NCBI GenBank assembly: GCA_944326465.1
Contig: CALVEB010000006.1
Coordinates: 27,941 to 91,940, forward strand
DNA: 64,000 nucleotides
Origin: Candidatus Gastranaerophilales bacterium
GTDB taxonomy: Bacteria; Cyanobacteriota; Vampirovibrionia; Gastranaerophilales; Gastranaerophilaceae
Direction of reading: 5' to 3'
Shown: positions 1 through 9,021 of the stretch, piece after piece
How positions within the stretch are numbered: position 1 is the first letter of the stretch
Layout: each line of letters starts with the position of its first letter
Translations under genes and position numbers: made by a program
Notes under the pieces: generated by a model
Told to the model about the DNA's origin: nothing
The model's input: the letters and a program-made list of their open reading frames with translations, nothing else
Databases searched by the model: none

Positions 1-49
1 CCGCACTGATTAAAGTTCTCAGGTGCGTGTAAATAATTTTATTTTGTCG

Positions 50-55
50 TATAAT
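50..55 (+). promoter_or_regulatory. -10 box of alr, leaderless layout
   Basis: A perfect TATAAT lies exactly six bases upstream of the ATG at 62, and no Shine-Dalgarno sequence is present. Transcription would start at or next to the start codon. The -35 region is weak. The same spacing recurs at prfB, kdsA and other genes in this window. Confidence 0.5.
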
Positions 56-61
56 TATGAT

Positions 62-1186
62 ATGAAAAACATGCGGCAAACTAATATCAACACGCACAGA
101 GATGCATGGGTTGAGATCAATCTGGAAAATTTAACAAATAATATAAAAGAAATCAAGAAGAATGTACCTCAGGGTAACAAGCTCCTTGCTGTTGTAAAGG
201 CTGATGCCTACGGCCACGGGGCTGTTATGCTGGCTCCGACACTTCTGGCATCAGGGGCTGATATGCTGGGGGTTGCCTCTATTGATGAAGGCGTTGATTT
301 AAGAGAGGCTAAAATCAATGCTGAAATTCTTGTTCTCGGTGCTGTTCCTGTTTGGGCTGTTGAAAGTGCAGTTAAGGCCGATCTTTCAATATCTGTTTTT
401 TCACGTGAACATCTTGCCGCATGCCGGCAGGCTTATGAGCGTACAGGAATAAAGCCAAAAGTTCATATAAAATTAGATACCGGCATGAACAGAATAGGTG
501 TATCTGTTGATGATGCTGTAGAATTTATCAAAGATGCACAAAAACTTGATTTTATAAATCTGCAAGGTATATTCACACATCTTGCGTCAGCAGAAGAACG
601 CGATGAAACTCAAATACAAATTAATAAATGGAATAATGTAATTTCACAAATAAATACAGATGGTTTGCTGCTGCATATTTTGAATACAGCCGGCGGAATG
701 AGTTATGATGTTCCTAATTCCAATATGCGTCGTGCCGGCATAGCTCTTTACGGATTATATCCGGACTTGCCGCCTGACGGTAAAGTTATCAGACCTGAAC
801 TTAAACAAATATTGTCGCTCAAAGGCCGTATTGTTAACATACACACGGCAAAAGACGGCGAAGGTGTAAGTTACGGGCACACATACCGAGCAAAAGGCGA
901 TCGTATAATAGCGACCATTCCTATTGGATATGCAGACGGTGTTCCGCGTATTCTGTCTAACAAAATTTGCGGAGTATTGAACGGACATTCTGTTCCGCAG
1001 GTCGGGAATATAACAATGGATCAAATGATGTTTGATATAACCGGTGTTGATGCTGATCTGGGTGATGTAATAACACTTCTGGATGAAGATCATTCAATTG
1101 ATAACTGGGCAAATCTCGCCAATACAATTAGTTATGAACTGACATGCGGTTTAAAAGTCCGGCTTCCGCGAATATATACACGCTAA
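62..1186 (+). CDS. alr: Alanine racemase
   Basis: PLP-dependent interconversion of L- and D-alanine, supplying D-Ala for peptidoglycan in the cytoplasm. The PLP-lysine motif AVVKADAYGHGA is near residue 46, the substrate/phosphate segment RAGIALYGLYP is in the middle, and the second catalytic tyrosine lies in GVSYGHTY. At 374 residues it has normal family length. The frame is open back to a GTG at 23, but the ATG at 62 gives the usual N-terminus and sits six bases after a TATAAT, so I chose it; ATG 71 is also possible. lpd follows after 16 bases, so the two are probably co-transcribed. Family assignment is firm; the leaderless start is inference. Confidence 0.94.
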   Translation: MKNMRQTNINTHRDAWVEINLENLTNNIKEIKKNVPQGNKLLAVVKADAYGHGAVMLAPTLLASGADMLGVASIDEGVDLREAKINAEILVLGAVPVWAVESAVKADLSISVFSREHLAACRQAYERTGIKPKVHIKLDTGMNRIGVSVDDAVEFIKDAQKLDFINLQGIFTHLASAEERDETQIQINKWNNVISQINTDGLLLHILNTAGGMSYDVPNSNMRRAGIALYGLYPDLPPDGKVIRPELKQILSLKGRIVNIHTAKDGEGVSYGHTYRAKGDRIIATIPIGYADGVPRILSNKICGVLNGHSVPQVGNITMDQMMFDITGVDADLGDVITLLDEDHSIDNWANLANTISYELTCGLKVRLPRIYTR

Positions 1187-1202
1187 AACACGGGGTGAAA
1201 TT

Positions 1203-2441
1203 ATGTCTGAAATTTTTGATTTAGGAATAATCGGTGCAGGGCCTGCCGGCTATACAGCAGCACTCCATGCAGCAGCTTGCGGTTTAAGTGTTGTAATGTT
1301 TGAAAAAGATATGATTGGCGGTGTCTGCCTTAACCGCGGCTGTATCCCGACAAAAACAATTCTTCACTCTGCTGAATTGTATAAACAGCTAAAATCCTCG
1401 CAAGAATTAGGCATTTATGCTGAAAAGCTTGAATATGATTTTTCTAAAATTATTGAACATAAAAATAATACCGTTGCCAGACTCCGCAAAGGATTAGAAC
1501 TTGCGCTCAAAAATGCAAAAGTCCAAATAGTTAATGCAAAAGCCGAATTACTCGATAAAAATACGATTAAAGCAGATGACAAAATTTACAATTGCAAAAA
1601 AACAATTGTTGCAGCGGGTTCTGAGCCTAAAAGTCTTACCGGACTTGAATATGATCATAAATTTATTTTAAATTCCGATGACATACTCAACTTAAAAGAA
1701 TTACCTGAAAGCATTTTGATAATTGGCTCCGGCGCAATCGGAGTTGAATGGGCAAGAATTCTTGCGGCTTTCGGTGTTGAAGTAACGGTTTTAGAGGCGG
1801 CCGATAGACTTCTGCCTCTTGCTGATGCAGAAATATCCAGAAGGATTGAGCGAATTTTTAAGTCTGAAAAAATAAAATTTTATACGTCAACAACTGTTGA
1901 AAAAACTGCCGGAGAAAAAATTTATCTTTCTAATGAAAAAGAGTTCACTGCCAAAAAAATTCTTGTTGCAATTGGACGTACCCCTTGCATTAAACAGAAA
2001 AAGGAAGGCGTTTTGTATATCGGGGATGTATGCGGTGAAATACAGTTGGCGCACTTTGCCATAAAACAGGCCATTGCTGAAGTTAGAGGAATACCGTTTA
2101 ATAAATTCTATGTCCCGTCAGTTGTGTATGGCTGTCCTGAAATCGCATGGGTTGGAAAGCGCGAACAGGATTTGCAAGAAGGTACATATCAAAAAGTTAC
2201 ACTGCCGGTTTCTGCGCTCGGCAAATCACATTGTGACAACTGTATTGACGGAATAATCAAAATCCTTGTTCAAGATGACAAGATAGTCGGAGCACATATT
2301 GTTTCCAAAGAAGCATCAGCTCTGATACAACAAATTTTAATAGCCATGCAAAACGAAATTCCGGTCGATAAATTAAAGGAACTTTGTTTTGCGCATCCGA
2401 CATATTCAGAAGGTATTTTTGAGTGTCTTTTTAGAATATAA
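1203..2441 (+). CDS. lpdA: Dihydrolipoamide dehydrogenase (short form)
   Basis: Flavoprotein disulfide reductase that reoxidises dihydrolipoyl groups of 2-oxoacid dehydrogenase or glycine-cleavage complexes with NAD+. Seen: the FAD motif GIIGAGPAGYTAA near residue 8, the redox-active disulfide GGVCLNRGCIPTKT (C42, C47), the NAD-binding IIGSGAIGVEWA, and the C-terminal catalytic His in AHPTYSEG. At 412 residues it is about 50-60 shorter than the usual enzyme. The missing part falls mainly between the IGRTP segment and the second FAD contact (YIGDV), and the chain stops soon after the His motif. The redox residues remain, so it is probably active. It follows alr closely, and lipA (lipoyl synthase) lies 400 bases downstream. 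A related disulfide reductase is the main alternative. Confidence 0.85.
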   Translation: MSEIFDLGIIGAGPAGYTAALHAAACGLSVVMFEKDMIGGVCLNRGCIPTKTILHSAELYKQLKSSQELGIYAEKLEYDFSKIIEHKNNTVARLRKGLELALKNAKVQIVNAKAELLDKNTIKADDKIYNCKKTIVAAGSEPKSLTGLEYDHKFILNSDDILNLKELPESILIIGSGAIGVEWARILAAFGVEVTVLEAADRLLPLADAEISRRIERIFKSEKIKFYTSTTVEKTAGEKIYLSNEKEFTAKKILVAIGRTPCIKQKKEGVLYIGDVCGEIQLAHFAIKQAIAEVRGIPFNKFYVPSVVYGCPEIAWVGKREQDLQEGTYQKVTLPVSALGKSHCDNCIDGIIKILVQDDKIVGAHIVSKEASALIQQILIAMQNEIPVDKLKELCFAHPTYSEGIFECLFRI

Positions 2442-2464
2442 AAACGGACTAAAAAGTCCGTTTT
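2441..2464. terminator. Bidirectional terminator
   Basis: A ten-base perfect stem, AAAACGGACT and AGTCCGTTTT with an AAAA loop, lies between the convergent lpd and the small secreted-protein gene. A/T runs on both sides allow use from either strand. Confidence 0.85.
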
Positions 2465-2470
2465 AAAGTC

Positions 2471-2758
2471 TTATTGAATACCACCGGTAAAGCCGTAATC
2501 CGGACGGCCAAAATCCCAGTATGTATTAGATTGGCTTGCTCCTGTTCCGGAAAAACCTTTACGTTTATATTTAACTTTTTGTTTCTTCTGTTTTTTCGTA
2601 TCCTGCGTTGTAACAGTTGTTGTTACCTCTTTCGGGGTATCATCCTCAACATATTGGCCTGTTGGTGTAAGATCATATTCAAAATAATTTCTGTCAAGCA
2701 CTGCATAACTTGCCGGTGCTAAACATAATAAACATAAAATAACTAAAATTTTCTTCAT
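2471..2758 (-). CDS. Small secreted hypothetical protein
   Basis: 95-residue protein with a clear Sec signal peptide: basic MKK, a hydrophobic core ILVILCLLCLAP, and likely cleavage after ASYA. The mature part of roughly 75 residues is polar, with a Thr-rich segment, then a Lys-rich stretch (KKQKKQKVKYKRKG), ending in aromatic and glycine residues. No cysteine remains in the mature part and no known domain is recognised. It is probably periplasmic or surface-associated. It shares a bidirectional terminator with lpd and stands alone on its strand. Confidence 0.75.
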   Translation of the reverse strand: MKKILVILCLLCLAPASYAVLDRNYFEYDLTPTGQYVEDDTPKEVTTTVTTQDTKKQKKQKVKYKRKGFSGTGASQSNTYWDFGRPDYGFTGGIQ

Positions 2759-2852
2759 AACAGATTCCTTTTACTTATATTTTACCCGTTTTTTTATAAA
2801 AATGCAACATTTTTTTAAAATTGAAGTATAATTTTCTTAAAAAGAGGGAAAA

Positions 2853-3695
2853 ATGAGAGAAAGATTACCGGAATATTTAAAGCGACCAATAATAGATACG
2901 GAGAAAACGCGGACAGTCCGCCGGATTTTAAAGACGAATTGCCTGAACACCGTGTGTGAAAATGCCCGCTGTCCAAACAAAAATGAATGCTATACAAAAA
3001 ATACCGCAACATTTCTTATTATGGGAAATGTCTGCACAAGGAACTGCCGTTATTGCAATATAGAATGTTCAAAACCCGAACCGCTTGATATTACGGAACC
3101 TTTACATATTGCAAAAGCTGTTAAAGAATTAGGTTTAAAATATACAGTTATAACATCTGTAACGCGTGATGACCTGCCGGACGGCGGTGCAGAACATTTT
3201 GCTAATTGTATATATGAAATAAAAAAGCTTACACCTGATGTTAAAATAGAAATCTTAACGCCTGATTTTAAAGGAGATAAAGCGGCATTAGACACCATTA
3301 TAAATGCGCAGCCCGATGTTTTTAATCACAACATAGAAACAGTGCGGTCAGTTTTTAAAACAGCCAGACCACAGGCTAATTATGAACGCTCATTAGATGT
3401 ATTAAAATATATCAAAATGAACAGCAATATTTTAACGAAATCCGGACTGATGATAGGGCTTGGTGAAACTTTTGAACAGATAGGAGAAACACTTAACGAT
3501 TTAAGAAATGTTGGCTGTGATATTTTAACTGTCGGGCAATATATACAGCCTTCAAAAGAGCATCTTGCGGTTGAAAAATATTATAAACCGGAGGAATATG
3601 AAATATTAATAGACATGGCAAAAGCGGCCGGATTTAAGCATTATCAGATCGGCCCGCTTGTGAGAAGCTCCTACCGCGCAGCCGACATACTATAA
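2853..3695 (+). CDS. lipA: Lipoyl synthase
   Basis: Radical SAM enzyme that inserts two sulfurs into protein-bound octanoyl groups. Both iron-sulfur sites are visible: the auxiliary cluster CENARCPNKNEC (C35, C40, C46) and the SAM cluster CTRNCRYC (C61, C65, C68). The conserved RSSYRA serving as auxiliary-cluster ligand is at the C-terminus. At 280 residues it has the normal size. GAGG precedes the ATG at a good distance, and TATAAT at 2827-2832 is a likely -10. It functionally matches the nearby lipoamide dehydrogenase. No lipB or glycine-cleavage gene lies in the window. Confidence 0.96.
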   Translation: MRERLPEYLKRPIIDTEKTRTVRRILKTNCLNTVCENARCPNKNECYTKNTATFLIMGNVCTRNCRYCNIECSKPEPLDITEPLHIAKAVKELGLKYTVITSVTRDDLPDGGAEHFANCIYEIKKLTPDVKIEILTPDFKGDKAALDTIINAQPDVFNHNIETVRSVFKTARPQANYERSLDVLKYIKMNSNILTKSGLMIGLGETFEQIGETLNDLRNVGCDILTVGQYIQPSKEHLAVEKYYKPEEYEILIDMAKAAGFKHYQIGPLVRSSYRAADIL

Positions 3696-3779
3696 AAGAG
3701 CACTCTTTGTCTGCCCCTCTTTACAAGTGGCTTTTAGCCGGTATAATTTAATCAGTTGAAAGAAAATTAAAGGCGGAAT

Positions 3780-5771
3780 ATGAGCAAATATTTATTGGAA
3801 ATAGGAACAGAAGAATTACCTTACAAATTTATACCGGGTGCAATTAATCAATTAAAAACAGGATTTGAGAACTTTTTCAATTCAAACAAGGTCGCTTACA
3901 ACGATATTAAAGTTTACGCTACTCCGCGCAGACTGGCTGTAATAATTGACGGTCTTGAAACTCAAAGCAAGGACGAAATAAAAGTAGTCAAGGGCCCGAT
4001 TAAAAAAGTTGCTTATGATGAAAACGGCAATCTGACAAAAGCGGGCGAAGGGTTCTGCAAAAAAAATAATCTGACACCTGCTGATTTGTATATTGAAGAT
4101 GATTATTTGCACGCAAAAATTGTTATTAAAGGCAAATCAATTGTCGAACTTTTACAGGAAAACGTTCCGTCAATTGTCCTAAAACTCCAGGGCTCCCACT
4201 TTATGCGCTGGGGATACAATGAAGAAAAATTTTCACGTCCTATACGCTGGATAGTTTCACTGCTTGATAAAGATGAAGTTAAAATAAAAATTATTGATAA
4301 AGAATCAGGAAACATCTCCCGCGGTCATAGATTTGCACAACAAAATGTAATAATCGGACATCCTGATGATTACGTTGAAATTATGCGCAACTGCTGTGTT
4401 ATAGTTGATCAAGCAGAACGCCGCCAACGCATCATTGATATGGCAAAAAAAGAAGCTGATAAATTAGGAGCAGTACCTTATTATACAGATGATTTGCTGG
4501 AAGAAGTAACTTTTATCACAGAATATCCGGTTCCGGCTGTTTGTGATTTTGACCCGAAATACCTTGATATTCCGGAAGAAGTCACGGTAACTGTTATGGC
4601 TGTTCACCAGAGATATTTTGCCCTCTACAAAGACGGTAAGTTAATCAACAAATTCATAACAATGACAAATTATATCGGTGATGAATTTGAAAACATCAAA
4701 GCCGGCAATGTCCGCGTAATCAAAGCCCGTCTGGATGACGCTGTATTTTTCTTTAATGAAGATACCAAAAAGCCGCTTGCAAACTATGTTGAAGATTTGA
4801 AAGGCATTACTTTCCAAAAAGGCATGGGCTCAATGTATGACAAAACACAAAGACTCATAAAATTGTCCCAGCATATTGCCTCAGAACTTGGAAAAACTTC
4901 TCCAACAATTGAACGCACTGCGCTGCTTGCAAAAGCTGATTTAACAACAAGTCTTGTGTTTGAATTTACTGAACTTCAAGGATTTATCGGTGCTGATTAT
5001 GCAAGAGTTTCAGGTGAAGCAAAAGAGGTTTGCGAAGGTATAAAAGAACATTACTTCCCGCTCAATGCAGAAAGCGAAACAGCTAAAACCATTGAAGGAC
5101 AGATAGTTGGTATAGCAGATAAAATTGATACAATTGCGGCTGTTTTTGCAGAAGGTAAAAAGCCTACAGGTTCTTCTGACCCGTTAGGTGTGCGCCGTGC
5201 TGCATTAGGCATTATCAGAACAATTCTTGATTACAATCTGAAAATTGATTTAACAAAATTAATCAGAAAAACACTTGAGCTTTTACCTGTTCAAAAAGAT
5301 TGTGCTGATGAAATTGAAGAATTTATTGTCCAGCGCTTGATTATTTTCTTAAACGATAAATATAAGAAAAATGTTCTTGAAAGCTGCGCTGCATCTTCTA
5401 ATCCGCTGACTGATTTGAACGACTACGTTGAACGTGTAAAAGTTGTTTCAACTCTTGATAATGAAGCTTTGTTAGAGAGTGCCAACAGAGTAATCCGTAT
5501 TCTAAAAGAAGAAAACAATAATCCTGTTAATCCAACTCTTTTCAAAGAAGCCGCTGAAAAAAATCTGTTTGAAAAAATAAAAACTTTAGATGAAAATGTT
5601 GATTACAAAACATATCTTGAACAGATAATTTCTATCAATCCGGCGGTTGAAAAATTCTTTGCAGATGTTCTTGTAATGGATAAAGACGAAAAAGTTAAGG
5701 AAAACAGACTTGCGCTGTTGACAATGCTCAAAAAATGTTATGAACATCTGACAGATTTCAGCAAATTATAA
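3780..5771 (+). CDS. glyS: Glycine--tRNA ligase beta subunit
   Basis: Beta chain of the bacterial alpha2beta2 glycyl-tRNA synthetase, which binds tRNA-Gly for charging. The N-terminus MSKYLLEIGTEELP is diagnostic. The central HD-like region and the segment GSSDPLGVRRAALGIIRTI are typical, and an anticodon-binding-like helical end follows. At 663 residues it is near the usual 680-690. The start is preceded by GGCGG. The alpha chain gene (glyQ) is not adjacent and not in the window, so the two subunits are encoded apart, as in many cyanobacteria. Confidence 0.96.
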   Translation: MSKYLLEIGTEELPYKFIPGAINQLKTGFENFFNSNKVAYNDIKVYATPRRLAVIIDGLETQSKDEIKVVKGPIKKVAYDENGNLTKAGEGFCKKNNLTPADLYIEDDYLHAKIVIKGKSIVELLQENVPSIVLKLQGSHFMRWGYNEEKFSRPIRWIVSLLDKDEVKIKIIDKESGNISRGHRFAQQNVIIGHPDDYVEIMRNCCVIVDQAERRQRIIDMAKKEADKLGAVPYYTDDLLEEVTFITEYPVPAVCDFDPKYLDIPEEVTVTVMAVHQRYFALYKDGKLINKFITMTNYIGDEFENIKAGNVRVIKARLDDAVFFFNEDTKKPLANYVEDLKGITFQKGMGSMYDKTQRLIKLSQHIASELGKTSPTIERTALLAKADLTTSLVFEFTELQGFIGADYARVSGEAKEVCEGIKEHYFPLNAESETAKTIEGQIVGIADKIDTIAAVFAEGKKPTGSSDPLGVRRAALGIIRTILDYNLKIDLTKLIRKTLELLPVQKDCADEIEEFIVQRLIIFLNDKYKKNVLESCAASSNPLTDLNDYVERVKVVSTLDNEALLESANRVIRILKEENNNPVNPTLFKEAAEKNLFEKIKTLDENVDYKTYLEQIISINPAVEKFFADVLVMDKDEKVKENRLALLTMLKKCYEHLTDFSKL

Positions 5772-5875
5772 AAACTTTTATAAAGATTTGTAAAAAATCA
5801 TATAAAAAGAGTAAATAATTTTTTTCAGGATATTTTAAAATAGTACCAAAAGGTAAAAGTAGTAGGAGTCATCTC

Positions 5876-6187
5876 ATGCTAAACAGATTGAAAAATCTAA
5901 AGATAGTAAAACAGTTGAATAAAACAATAAGCCCGCGTCTGCGCTGGTTGATGTTTGCCGACAAAACCAAAGATAAAACATCTGCGGATTATATCAGTAT
6001 GATAAGCGGAGTTGACGAACTAAAATCAAGTTCTGACGAAAGAAGGCTGGAAGCGATGGTCAGAGAACAACTCAAGGAAGAATTTCCTAATATAGAGAAA
6101 ATGAAATCCTACGAGTTATTAGTAGATGCAGTGATGCATAATTTAAAGAAAAAACAGCTTCAAGCCATGGGCGATATAGAAGAATAA
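5876..6187 (+). CDS. Hypothetical protein, 103 aa
   Basis: Unrecognised soluble protein, highly charged and probably mainly helical. A basic N-terminal helix (MLNRLKNLKIVKQLNK) is followed by acidic and basic helices rich in Lys, Glu, Leu and Met. There is no signal peptide, membrane segment or cysteine motif. An AGGAG is placed 9 bases before the ATG, and a hairpin terminator follows at 6222. A TATTTTAAAATAG stretch upstream may hold its promoter. Function unknown. Confidence 0.7.
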   Translation: MLNRLKNLKIVKQLNKTISPRLRWLMFADKTKDKTSADYISMISGVDELKSSSDERRLEAMVREQLKEEFPNIEKMKSYELLVDAVMHNLKKKQLQAMGDIEE

Positions 6188-6221
6188 ATCGCCGCAGGAA
6201 AGGAAATAATCCTGATTTAGA

Positions 6222-6251
6222 AAAATAATACTCCTTAGGGGGTGTTATTTT
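6222..6251 (+). terminator. Rho-independent terminator
   Basis: AAATAATACTCC pairs with GGGGTGTTATTT (two G-U pairs) around a TTAG loop and is followed by a T-run. It ends the 103-residue hypothetical gene. Confidence 0.8.
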
Positions 6252-6298
6252 TTTATGTATGATTTTATTGTGATTTTATGAAATAAACAGGAGGGAAT

Positions 6299-6532
6299 AT
6301 GACAACAATTATAGGCGTAAGTTTGGAGAATAGAATTGAGGCATCAGTAGAATTTCAGAAAATTTTAACAGAATACGGCTGCAATATAAGAACGCGGCTC
6401 GGGCTGCATCCTGCAAAAGATAACGTTTGCTCAAATAAAGGTATTATTCTTCTCGAAGTTATCAATGAGGCAGAAAAACTAAAATCAGAACTTGCAAAGC
6501 AATGGCAAATTCAGACAATGGAGTTTGATTAA
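6299..6532 (+). CDS. TM1266-like putative hydrogenase-system regulator
   Basis: 77-residue ACT/ferredoxin-like alpha-beta protein. The pattern IIGVSLENR...VNEILxEYG-like helix, then RTRLGLH and a strand-rich IILLEV followed by a helix, matches small proteins annotated as iron-only hydrogenase system putative regulators (TM1266 family). The fold is that of NikR C-terminal domains, but no DNA-binding part is present. In that family the role is inferred only from linkage to [FeFe]-hydrogenase maturation genes, and no such genes lie nearby here. AGGAGGGA immediately upstream is a strong ribosome site. Assignment is by remembered sequence pattern. Confidence 0.6.
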   Translation: MTTIIGVSLENRIEASVEFQKILTEYGCNIRTRLGLHPAKDNVCSNKGIILLEVINEAEKLKSELAKQWQIQTMEFD

Positions 6533-6608
6533 TATTTGTAAAGTTTTGCCGTGTGTGTTAGCAAAAAAAATAATTTACGGATTTTCTCACTAAAGGGAAA
6601 TCTGAGAG

Positions 6609-8159
6609 ATGATAACACCGATTAGTTCAACCAACTTAATAGATAAGTTTAAAGCGTCAAGTAACGCAGGACTTTCGGCAAACCAAAACAACAGAGTAAA
6701 AACAAGTATTTTTTATATAAACGACTATCACGGCAAATCAATAAATATGGAGCGGACTGTCACGGCTTCACGTGCTTATGACAGTTTTATCAAAACAAAA
6801 AAAGACAACGGAGAAGTTGATGTTTTAAAGCTTTCATCCGGCGATATAATGCTTGGAGAAGTCGAAAAAGTTAATAATGTCGCAATGAGTTTTCAGAACA
6901 TTATTGGTGTAACGGCCTCTGCAATGGGGAATCACGAATATGACATGCCTGACAAAATCGGAAATCTTATCCCGAAAATGAAATATAAACTTCTAGCTGC
7001 AAATGTCAAAATTAATCAGGATAACCCGCTGTCTAAAAAAGTTGAAAAATCTTATATAGAAGAACATAACGGTCACAAATACGGTATTATTGCAACCACA
7101 CCGACTGATTTATTTTCAAGGTTAAAATACGGACATATATTTACGGAACTTGATGTTGATAATATTGATGACACGATAAAAGATGTACAGGCAGAGGCTG
7201 ATAAATTAAAAAAACAGGGCGTTGATAAAATAATTCTGTTGTCGCACTCCGGCTATGGTTATGACAGAAAAATTGCAAAAAATACTGATGGTATTGATAT
7301 AATTCTTGGCGGACATTCGCATAATCTGATACAGGATATCAAATCAGGAGAAAATCTTTTATCATCAAAATCCGGAGAACCTGTTATTATTACTCAGGCA
7401 GGCCGTGACGGCAAACATTTCGGGGTATTGAATGTGGAATTTGATGAAAACGGCAGAATAGTTAAAGCTCAAAATAATATAACCCCGACACGCGGATTTA
7501 AACGCAATGCGCCGGTAAGGTATATTTTTGACAAACTTTTTGGGAAACCGCAGGTTATAGGCTATGTAAGAACATCACCTCCGCCTTTGACCGAAGATTT
7601 GATTCAGCCGAGCGGGCATGCTCAATTTCTGGTGGATTGTATAAAAAGAGATTTAGGGACGGATATTGCACTTTTGAGTGCGGCAAATGTACGCGGATAT
7701 ATTGAGCCTGGAAACCTTGATACGCGTTATCTTGAAGATATTTCTCCGTTCCATAATAACCTCTGTATAATCCCTTACACTGAAAAAGAAATCGTGGAAG
7801 CGCTTAAACAAACCTGTAAATCTTTTGTTAATCCAAACAACAAACCCGGAATTCTGCACCCGTCAGGATTAAGATATACTGTTTCAAGAAGTACCGGAGA
7901 CTTAAAAGAGCTTTATTTTATAGACAAAAACGGAAAAGAAACCAGAATAGACATCAATCATCCGCGCGAAGATAAAGTCTACAGAACAGCGATAAACGAT
8001 TATTATGCGCAAGGAAATGATGATATGACTGTCCTCAAAAAAATAGATGAAGCAGAAAAAGTTTTTGATTTTGACTTGAATAAATGCGTCATTGATTATA
8101 TGAAAACCTCCGGCCCTGTTGACATTGCAGACGACGGACGGGTTAAGGTTGTGGATTAA
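6609..8159 (+). CDS. 5'-nucleotidase/UshA-like metallophosphoesterase
   Basis: Two-metal phosphoesterase of the UshA/5'-nucleotidase family, normally hydrolysing nucleotides or related phosphate esters. Metal motifs are NDYHG (residues 38-42), SSGDIMLGE, GNHEYD and LGGHSHN, followed by a C-terminal substrate-binding domain starting around residue 320 (IQPSGHAQFLVDCIKRDLGTD). Unlike classical members it shows no signal peptide. Instead it has a 30-residue polar N-terminal tail, so location is uncertain; related proteins in this lineage seem to lack Sec signals. Its 3' end overlaps the convergent membrane-protein gene by 17 bases. Confidence 0.88.
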   Translation: MITPISSTNLIDKFKASSNAGLSANQNNRVKTSIFYINDYHGKSINMERTVTASRAYDSFIKTKKDNGEVDVLKLSSGDIMLGEVEKVNNVAMSFQNIIGVTASAMGNHEYDMPDKIGNLIPKMKYKLLAANVKINQDNPLSKKVEKSYIEEHNGHKYGIIATTPTDLFSRLKYGHIFTELDVDNIDDTIKDVQAEADKLKKQGVDKIILLSHSGYGYDRKIAKNTDGIDIILGGHSHNLIQDIKSGENLLSSKSGEPVIITQAGRDGKHFGVLNVEFDENGRIVKAQNNITPTRGFKRNAPVRYIFDKLFGKPQVIGYVRTSPPPLTEDLIQPSGHAQFLVDCIKRDLGTDIALLSAANVRGYIEPGNLDTRYLEDISPFHNNLCIIPYTEKEIVEALKQTCKSFVNPNNKPGILHPSGLRYTVSRSTGDLKELYFIDKNGKETRIDINHPREDKVYRTAINDYYAQGNDDMTVLKKIDEAEKVFDFDLNKCVIDYMKTSGPVDIADDGRVKVVD

Positions 8160-8937
8160 AATTTACAGGATAAATCCAGGGTTTAACTTCATTGATATAT
8201 ATGTCTATAAGAGATTTTGGGAATGAAAATATGGCTGCTAAATAGAGTATATATCCTAATGGTAACCCTGCGCATAATGCCATACAAGCTAATATTGCAA
8301 GATCAAATGGTAAGCAGCGCAGTATTAATAAGATTATTCCAAAAATAACTCCGACAGCCAAAAACAATAAAAAATATTTTGTATAAACTAATAATAACGA
8401 AGAATAAGAATTAAAGAGTTTTTTTATTAAAAATGGAGAAACTAATTTTTTTGCAGGAACATTGTCGCAATATGATATAATGATTAGATTTTTCATAAGA
8501 AGCGCAGGAACACCCAAAAATAAAACTAATAGTAATAAAAAATTCATTAATAGCGGAAGTAAATCTGACAAATCAATTGTTATCCATAATAAGATAAATA
8601 TGATAAATATAATAAGTAGTAATGGAATTATTATATAAAACATCCATAACATTGATAATCCGAAAACCACAAGTGCTTTTTTCAGGCAGAACTCTTTTAT
8701 TCCGGGCATACCGGTTATGTTTTTATGTAATATATTGCTGAGATAGCTAAATAAATATCCTGCAAGAATTATTTCAAAAGCTATTTGCAATAGCAAGGCC
8801 TGAGTATCCATTTTATGGCTATCAAGCAAATAATAAAAAAATAAGTATAAAATTAATATAACACTAAATATTTGATGATTTCTTATAACTTTTGCATCAT
8901 CGCAGTAAATTGATTTGATGTCATCAATAATGCCCAT
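8143..8937 (-). CDS. Multi-pass membrane protein, unknown function
   Basis: 264 residues with about six or seven hydrophobic segments, for instance IIIPLLLIIFIIFILLWITI, LLLLVLFLGVPALLM and YFLLFLAVGVIFGIILLIL, plus a short cytosolic N-terminus. The layout is reminiscent of DUF4013-type proteins, but I cannot confirm that. GAGG lies before the ATG. The last 17 bases overlap the end of the convergent phosphoesterase gene. No catalytic or transport motif is recognised. Confidence 0.75.
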   Translation of the reverse strand: MGIIDDIKSIYCDDAKVIRNHQIFSVILILYLFFYYLLDSHKMDTQALLLQIAFEIILAGYLFSYLSNILHKNITGMPGIKEFCLKKALVVFGLSMLWMFYIIIPLLLIIFIIFILLWITIDLSDLLPLLMNFLLLLVLFLGVPALLMKNLIIISYCDNVPAKKLVSPFLIKKLFNSYSSLLLVYTKYFLLFLAVGVIFGIILLILRCLPFDLAILACMALCAGLPLGYILYLAAIFSFPKSLIDIYINEVKPWIYPVNFNPQP

Positions 8938-8986
8938 TTGAAGCCTCTTAATTCTTAAAAATTATTATAACATTTATCTTTGATGT

Positions 8987-9015
8987 TTGCAAGTCTGAAT
9001 ATTTTAAGCTAGAAT
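8987..9015 (+). promoter_or_regulatory. Promoter of prfB, leaderless layout
   Basis: TTGCAA (8987-8992), a 17-base spacer, then TAGAAT (9010-9015), which ends six bases before the ATG at 9022. No ribosome-binding site lies between. The same -35 hexamer, TTGCAA, occurs in the strong promoter at 15825. Confidence 0.65.
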
Positions 9016-9021
9016 AATTCT

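Noticed and set aside
755..1093. Antisense frame of 112 codons
   Set aside because: Shadow of alr; no ribosome site or recognisable product.
3695..3708. Hairpin AAAGAG/CTCTTT behind lipA as terminator
   Set aside because: Two-base loop and no clear T-run; too weak to call.
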